Positions 5,709 through 9,781 of a stretch of 9,781 nt of DNA are shown one piece after another (positions within the stretch are counted from its first letter, which is position 1; each line of letters begins with the position of its first letter). A program made the translations under genes and the position numbers. The stretch lies in the NCBI GenBank assembly GCA_030618495.1, contig JAUXDE010000064.1, positions 1 through 9,781 on the forward strand, read 5' to 3'. The notes under the pieces are model-generated. The model did no database searches and was not told the origin of the DNA. It worked only from the letters and a program-made list of their open reading frames with translations. The DNA comes from Clostridia bacterium (GTDB lineage Bacteria; UBA6262; WVXT01; JAUXBS01).

Positions 5709-7250
5709 ATGGAGGATGGGGAAAGAAAGAATCTGAAGGTATTATCGTTTTTGTTAATTTTACTTGTCGGGTTGCTGGTATACTGGGGCAGTTCAAACCA
5801 GAAAAAAATAAATCCGCAGCTAAAGCTTGCGGCGGATAAGAACGCCCAGGCAAAAAAAATAGATGTATCCAGGGAAGTTTTTAATTTGCAGGATTCCTTC
5901 GCAAACGTTGCCGAAGCGGTAAAGCCGGCAACCGTGAATATCAGCATAGTGCACCTGCTTAAGATGAAGTCGCCGTATTATGATTTTTATTTTGGCGATC
6001 CTTTTGAAGAGTTTTTCCAGGAGTTTTTCGGTACCCCGCAGAGGAAAAGCGAACCGAAAAAAAGACAGCCTTTTTACAGGAAGATGGAAGGAACCGGCTC
6101 CGGGGTAATAATAGACCCGAAGGGATACGTTCTTACGAATTATCACGTTGTTAAGGGCGCCGATGAAATTAAGGTTACGCTGTCCGACGGCAAGTCATAC
6201 ACGGGAAAGGTAATAGGCAAGGACCCGAGAACCGACCTTGCTGTTATTAAAATAAGTTCAAAAAAAGATTTTTCTTACGCGTCCTTAGGCGATTCGGAGA
6301 AAATAAGGATAGGAGACTGGGCTGTAGCCATAGGTTCTCCTTTCGGACTGGAACAGACCGTAACGGTTGGGATAATAAGCGCCAAGAGGCAGTCACTTAA
6401 TATCGAGGGAAAAACCTTCAGGGAAATGATACAGACCGATGCTTCCATCAACCGCGGGAACAGCGGCGGCCCCCTGCTTAATATTAAAGGGGAGGTTATA
6501 GGGATAAACACCGCTATTTATGCCCCCACGGGTGTATTTGCCGGCATAGGATTTGCGATACCGATAAATAAGGCAAAGGAAATTCTTGATGACCTTATTG
6601 AGAAGGGCAGGGTTGTAAGGGGATGGCTCGGCATAGAAATAAAAGTCGTGGACGATGTGATGTCAAAACAGTTCGGCTTGCCCGATAAGGACGGGGCGCT
6701 TGTCAGCGGGGTAGTGGAAGAATCTGCCGCGGCGAAGGGGGGGCTTGAGCGCGGAGATGTTATCGTGGAGTTTGACGGCAGGAAGATAAAAAACCCGCTT
6801 GCCCTGCAGGATATTGTTGCCAAAACCGAGCCCGGTAAAATGGTTAAAGTAATTGTTATCAGGGGCGGCAAGAAAAAGGGACTGAATATGGAGCTGGGTG
6901 AAATGCCTTCCGAGCCCGGAACCGCAGTGAAAGAACCGGAAGAAAAAGAGGAAGAAGAAAGCAAGGCGGAATGGCTCGGTATGGAGGTCCGGTTATTGAC
7001 AGCCTATCTTGCGCAGCAGTTTGATATTAATGAGAAGGAAGAAGGCGTTGTGGTGACTTACGTGGAGATGGGAAGCAAAGTTTCGGAAATGGGCATTGAT
7101 GCCGGGGACCTGATAAAAGCAATAAACAGGCAGAAGACTGCAAACCTTTCCGAGTTTAAGAAAGTTACCGGGAAAATAAAATTATCTGATGGAGTTCTGT
7201 TTGATATAATCAGGCGGGGTAAGCCGCTTTATATTACTTATTCAGAGTAG
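5709..7250 (+). CDS. HtrA/DegP-like serine protease, membrane-anchored, two PDZ domains
   Basis: An envelope quality-control protease of the trypsin-like Deg family (DegP/DegS/DegQ group), 513 residues. After a short charged N-terminus, a hydrophobic helix (about residues 9-27) acts as membrane anchor or uncleaved signal. There is no obvious signal-peptidase site. The protease domain (about 60-300) contains the triad H146 (TNYHVV), D176 (RTDLAVIK) and S252 (GNSGGPLLN). The Phe/Tyr-rich stretch near 89-107 corresponds to the LA-loop region that governs assembly in DegP relatives. PDZ1 spans about 303-397. An acidic linker (about 409-419, Glu-rich) precedes a degenerate PDZ2 (about 421-511). 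Catalytic residues are intact. The start is set by the adjacent Shine-Dalgarno. It lies 267 nt after the amidase gene, a gap large enough for its own promoter, although I see no clear one. Confidence 0.95.
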   Translation: MEDGERKNLKVLSFLLILLVGLLVYWGSSNQKKINPQLKLAADKNAQAKKIDVSREVFNLQDSFANVAEAVKPATVNISIVHLLKMKSPYYDFYFGDPFEEFFQEFFGTPQRKSEPKKRQPFYRKMEGTGSGVIIDPKGYVLTNYHVVKGADEIKVTLSDGKSYTGKVIGKDPRTDLAVIKISSKKDFSYASLGDSEKIRIGDWAVAIGSPFGLEQTVTVGIISAKRQSLNIEGKTFREMIQTDASINRGNSGGPLLNIKGEVIGINTAIYAPTGVFAGIGFAIPINKAKEILDDLIEKGRVVRGWLGIEIKVVDDVMSKQFGLPDKDGALVSGVVEESAAAKGGLERGDVIVEFDGRKIKNPLALQDIVAKTEPGKMVKVIVIRGGKKKGLNMELGEMPSEPGTAVKEPEEKEEEESKAEWLGMEVRLLTAYLAQQFDINEKEEGVVVTYVEMGSKVSEMGIDAGDLIKAINRQKTANLSEFKKVTGKIKLSDGVLFDIIRRGKPLYITYSE

Positions 7251-7282
7251 CGGCGGATTTGGCGGTTCCCGCAAACATTTAA

Positions 7283-9178
7283 ATGAAAAAATATTTGGAT
7301 AAAATTGTTCTCTGGATATTCATCTTCTTTACGGTCTTCTCAACTGTAGCCATCGACGTTAAACTTACCCGCTATAAGTTGTTTTCAATGGAATTTTCAA
7401 TAATCCTGCTTATTGCGCTGTGGCTTGTAAAAATGGCGCATGAAGGCGCCTTTAGGATTAAGAAGAACCGTTTAAACCTGCCTGTCCTGACTTATTTTCT
7501 GCTCGTGGTTGTACTCTACGGTATTTCCCCGGATAAAGCGGTTGCAAAAATGGTATTTGAAAGCACCCTGTTTTGTTTCCTGGTTTATTTCGGTACGGTT
7601 AACAGTATAAACAACAGGGAAACAAGGATAACCATTCTTAAAGTGTGGTTTATTGCGTCAATCTTTGCCGGCATACACGGGCTTGGTTCGTATATTGCAG
7701 TGAACAACCCGGCAAACCCGATTACCACAATGTTTTCAGGTTTTGCGGAGTTCTTTGATTTAATAGGAAAGAAGGTTAATTTTCCTGTAAGGAATATTTT
7801 TGGTTTTGCCCATTTTGCGCCGAACAAACGCCCGTTTTCCACGTTTGGCAATCCTAACTTCTTTGCTTCCTACCTTATAGCGGTTCTGCCCGTATTTGCG
7901 TCTCTTCTGTTCATCCTGAAGAAGAAATGGTTTGTTGTTGTAAACCTGGCGGTTGTCTGTTTGCTGTTGTTCAACCTGTGGTGTACGGCTACCAGGGGGG
8001 CGTGGCTGGGGTTTGTTGCATCAATGGTGGTGTTTATCGCGCTCCTTAAGCCGAGGTGGAACAGGTTATTGAAATCAAAGAAAGGGATTATCATATCCTT
8101 ACTCATAGTCCTGGTTTTTACGGGGATAATCGTCCGTGGAGGATTCGTAAAGGAATTCCTGAATGTCGCCAGAAGGCCTACCGACAGGCTGCTGATATGG
8201 CGTGACACCATGGTGATGGGGTTGAAGAAGCCTCTCGGGGTGGGAATAGGCGCGTTTCATATATATTTCCCGAGGTATGCTTCAATGGAATTGACCAGCC
8301 GTATCCCGCAGGATAAATTCATAGTTAACTATGCGCACAACGAGTTCCTCCAGGTTCTCTCTGAGACGGGCATTTTAGGTTTGGCGATATTTATCTGGCT
8401 CATATACGCGTTCTTCAGGGCCGGGATAAAACAGCTTAATTCCCTGTCCGGCGAAAACAACGCTACGCGCTATCTCATCATTGGTTTTCTTTCGGGCGGA
8501 ACGGGCATTCTTGTTCATAACTTCTTTTCGGTAAGCATGCGTTTTATAGTTACTTCTATCTACCTGTATTTTATAATGGGCATGATGGCTTCGTGTGGAA
8601 AGGATGAAATTACAGTCTATAAAGCCAGGGAAAACAGTTTTAAAAAATTTATTAAGGCCGCGGTCATGGTGATTGTTTTGCCCTTATGCTGGTTTTCAAT
8701 AGGAAAGATTGCCCAGCCTTTTAAGGCGCACAAGCAGCTTACCGAGGAAATCGGCTTCTTTGAAGAGAAGGTCGTTTCACCGCAGGCAACAATAAATAAC
8801 CTTATGGACGGGATAAAGAAAAACCCCAATAATGCCGACCTTCATTACAGGCTTGCATGGGTTTACGCAAAACAAAAGAAGTGGGCGCAGGCGGTGAAGC
8901 ACTTTGAGGCAACGGCTGCTATTAACCCGGGACAGGAGGGGCCGTATAATAACCTGGGAAACATCTATTTATTGACGGGGAACAAGAAAAAAGCAATAGA
9001 GAATTATAAAAAGTCAATTGCCATAAACCCCGGCAAGGTGGATGCCCATTTCAACCTGGGATATAGTTACTATACCTCGGGAAAGTTAAAGGAAGCCAGT
9101 GATGAATTCAAGAAAATTCTTGAAATTGACCCGAAGAATTACAAGGCAACCATAATGTTGGAAAAGATGGTCCAGTAA
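7283..9178 (+). CDS. O-antigen ligase/polymerase-family (Wzy_C) membrane protein with C-terminal TPRs
   Basis: A 631-residue polytopic membrane protein. About ten or more hydrophobic segments occupy residues 5-435, with another at about 455-474. Family signatures are GNPNFFASYLIAVLP (189-203), the TATRGAWLGF motif (235-244), RLLIWRDTM (302-310), GVGIGAFHIYFPRY (318-331) and AHNEFLQVLSETGILG (351-366). The last two include the conserved periplasmic-loop Arg/His region of WaaL/Wzy/PglL-type glycan transferases. After the final membrane helix come three tetratricopeptide repeats (about 516-549, 550-583 and 585-618), ending in the typical INPG/IDPKN turns. Related proteins join undecaprenyl-linked glycans to lipid A core, to other repeats or to proteins; sequence alone cannot say which. 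It follows the protease by 32 nt with no evident Shine-Dalgarno. No glycosyltransferases are seen nearby. Confidence 0.88.
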   Translation: MKKYLDKIVLWIFIFFTVFSTVAIDVKLTRYKLFSMEFSIILLIALWLVKMAHEGAFRIKKNRLNLPVLTYFLLVVVLYGISPDKAVAKMVFESTLFCFLVYFGTVNSINNRETRITILKVWFIASIFAGIHGLGSYIAVNNPANPITTMFSGFAEFFDLIGKKVNFPVRNIFGFAHFAPNKRPFSTFGNPNFFASYLIAVLPVFASLLFILKKKWFVVVNLAVVCLLLFNLWCTATRGAWLGFVASMVVFIALLKPRWNRLLKSKKGIIISLLIVLVFTGIIVRGGFVKEFLNVARRPTDRLLIWRDTMVMGLKKPLGVGIGAFHIYFPRYASMELTSRIPQDKFIVNYAHNEFLQVLSETGILGLAIFIWLIYAFFRAGIKQLNSLSGENNATRYLIIGFLSGGTGILVHNFFSVSMRFIVTSIYLYFIMGMMASCGKDEITVYKARENSFKKFIKAAVMVIVLPLCWFSIGKIAQPFKAHKQLTEEIGFFEEKVVSPQATINNLMDGIKKNPNNADLHYRLAWVYAKQKKWAQAVKHFEATAAINPGQEGPYNNLGNIYLLTGNKKKAIENYKKSIAINPGKVDAHFNLGYSYYTSGKLKEASDEFKKILEIDPKNYKATIMLEKMVQ

Positions 9179-9258
9179 GAGATTTTTCATATCTGACACT
9201 GCTATGAACCCAAAGTTAAGCTGCTTGACAAACCCCTATTCAGACGGAAAATCCCACT

Positions 9259-9278
9259 ACAGAGTGCCACAGAGTACC
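9259..9278 (+). repeat. Short tandem repeat, two 10-nt copies
   Basis: ACAGAGTGCC is followed directly by ACAGAGTACC, nine of ten bases identical. It lies between the ligase gene and the palindromic array. Function is unknown and chance is possible. Confidence 0.5.
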
Positions 9279-9288
9279 CCGGAACAAT

Positions 9289-9363
9289 AAGACATATTTG
9301 GAGTGTTGTATAATATTGTCATGACAATATTGGAGTAGAGTATAAATATGTCTTGACAAAATT
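9289..9363 (+). repeat. 32-nt-period array of GACA half-sites within an interrupted palindrome
   Basis: Two 32-nt units (9291-9322 and 9323-9354) match at 22 of 32 positions. A third GACA begins at 9355, again 32 nt on. The same block is also a large interrupted palindrome centred at 9321/9322. Its outer arms are AAGACATATTT (9289-9299) and AAATATGTCTT (9344-9354). The inner core (9312-9331) is a perfect 20-nt palindrome with half AATATTGTCA. Between arms and core sit two same-direction copies of GGAGTNNNGTAT (9300-9311 and 9332-9343). The arrangement looks like a multi-site operator for a dimeric repressor or the binding array of an element end. The last half-site overlaps the -35 box of the downstream gene. 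Confidence 0.75.
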
Positions 9364-9381
9364 ATGTATATGCGCTATAAT
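9353..9381 (+). promoter_or_regulatory. Consensus sigma-70-type promoter of the AAA ATPase gene
   Basis: TTGACA (9353-9358) and TATAAT (9376-9381) are both perfect consensus hexamers separated by the optimal 17 nt. The expected transcription start is about 9387-9389, immediately before ATG 9390. The -35 box overlaps the last arm of the palindromic array, so a bound repressor would block RNA polymerase. Confidence 0.85.
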
Positions 9382-9389
9382 ATTTGATA

Positions 9390-9781
9390 ATGGAAAAGAT
9401 AAGATACTTACATAAACCAATAGCTGAAGACATATTGAAAAAAATGGTTTTTATAGGCGGTCCAAGACAGGTGGGAAAAACCACATTGTCAAAAATGATT
9501 GCCAGTAATGTTAAAAATAGTAAGTATTTCAATTGGGACAGCAGGAGCCACAGGCTAGATATTAATAGTGAAAACTGGCCACCAGAAACAAAGTTTATTA
9601 TTTTTGATGAACTTCATAAATATGCTAAATGGAAATCATTTATTAAAGGGGTATGGGATACAAAGGATAGTCCTTTAAAAATAATTGTTACAGGTAGTTC
9701 AAAATTAAATGTATTCAGAAAGGGTGGGGATTCTCTTCTGGGAAGGTATCATTATTATACGTTACATCCTTTTTCTTTAAA
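9390..9781 (+). CDS. AAA_14/DUF4143-type ATP-binding protein (3' end outside window)
   Basis: The open frame runs from ATG 9390 to the window end with no stop; 130 residues are visible of a family usually near 370-420. The Walker A motif is GGPRQVGKTT (23-32), Walker B is FIIFDELHK (69-77) with D73 and E74, and the sensor region is VTGSSKLNVFRKGGDSLLGRYHYYTLHPFSL (from residue 100; given in motif form VTGSS, SLLGRY, LHPFSL). This order is characteristic of the AAA_14 N-terminal domain of proteins whose C-terminal half is DUF4143. Their cellular role is poorly defined; they are often accessory genes and are linked to nuclease-like or mobile contexts. The gene is visibly more A/T-rich than its neighbours. 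It has a perfect promoter and no Shine-Dalgarno, so translation is probably leaderless. Confidence 0.88.
   Translation, partial: MEKIRYLHKPIAEDILKKMVFIGGPRQVGKTTLSKMIASNVKNSKYFNWDSRSHRLDINSENWPPETKFIIFDELHKYAKWKSFIKGVWDTKDSPLKIIVTGSSKLNVFRKGGDSLLGRYHYYTLHPFSL

Noticed and set aside
6518-6964. 148-residue reverse-strand frame inside the HtrA-type protease gene
   Set aside because: It is a Ser/Pro/Phe-rich shadow of the protease and PDZ1 coding sequence, without its own initiation signal.
9179-9205. Possible terminator after the ligase gene (AGAT, T-run, ATCT)
   Set aside because: The stem is only about four A/T-rich pairs with the T-run inside the loop rather than after the stem, so it does not fit an intrinsic terminator.
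9289-9363. CRISPR-like array
   Set aside because: The spacing is regular, but there are only two to three units, and the sequences between conserved words are themselves repeated rather than unique spacers. No cas genes are present.

Overview
The window comes from a bacterial chromosome, or a metagenome-derived contig. It carries six complete protein genes (three single receivers, a histidine kinase, an amidase and an HtrA protease), a complete ligase gene, a complete tmRNA gene, and two protein genes cut by the window edges. All are on the + strand. A diderm (outer-membrane) organism is suggested by three things: an O-antigen ligase/polymerase-type membrane protein, an AMIN-domain amidase with an AmiB/AmiC-like regulatory insertion, and a membrane-anchored HtrA/Deg protease. 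GC content is moderate in most genes. AGG/AGA arginine and ATA isoleucine codons are common. I cannot name the lineage; a poorly characterised deep-branching diderm phylum is a reasonable guess, not an observation.

Region 1 (1-855) is the trans-translation pair. smpB lacks its first codons, and ssrA, a one-piece tmRNA, follows 62 nt after the smpB stop. The acceptor stem with the alanine-specifying G3:U70 pair, the T arm and the pseudoknots can all be paired by eye. The tag-coding segment is peculiar and is the main puzzle in this part.

Region 2 (889-5441) is a signalling and cell-wall cluster: two stand-alone receiver proteins, a membrane sensor histidine kinase (Cache-like sensor, HAMP, HisKA, HATPase), a third stand-alone receiver, and an exported N-acetylmuramoyl-L-alanine amidase. 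The last three genes are linked by ATGA stop/start overlaps, which implies one operon. No DNA-binding output domain is encoded.

Region 3 (5442-5708) is a 267-nt gap rich in inverted repeats. It ends in a strong Shine-Dalgarno sequence for region 4 (5709-9178): an HtrA/DegP-like envelope protease with two PDZ domains, then a Wzy_C-type membrane protein with C-terminal TPRs. Together with the amidase this makes an envelope-maintenance neighbourhood.

Region 4 ends in a 211-nt spacer (9179-9389) with an organised array. GACA-type half-sites recur at exact 32-nt intervals inside a larger interrupted palindrome, and the last one is the -35 box of a perfect consensus promoter (TTGACA, 17 nt, TATAAT). 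This promoter drives an AT-rich AAA_14/DUF4143-type ATPase gene that runs off the window. Its start codon lies almost at the predicted transcription start, so the mRNA is probably leaderless. This last gene looks like an accessory acquisition.
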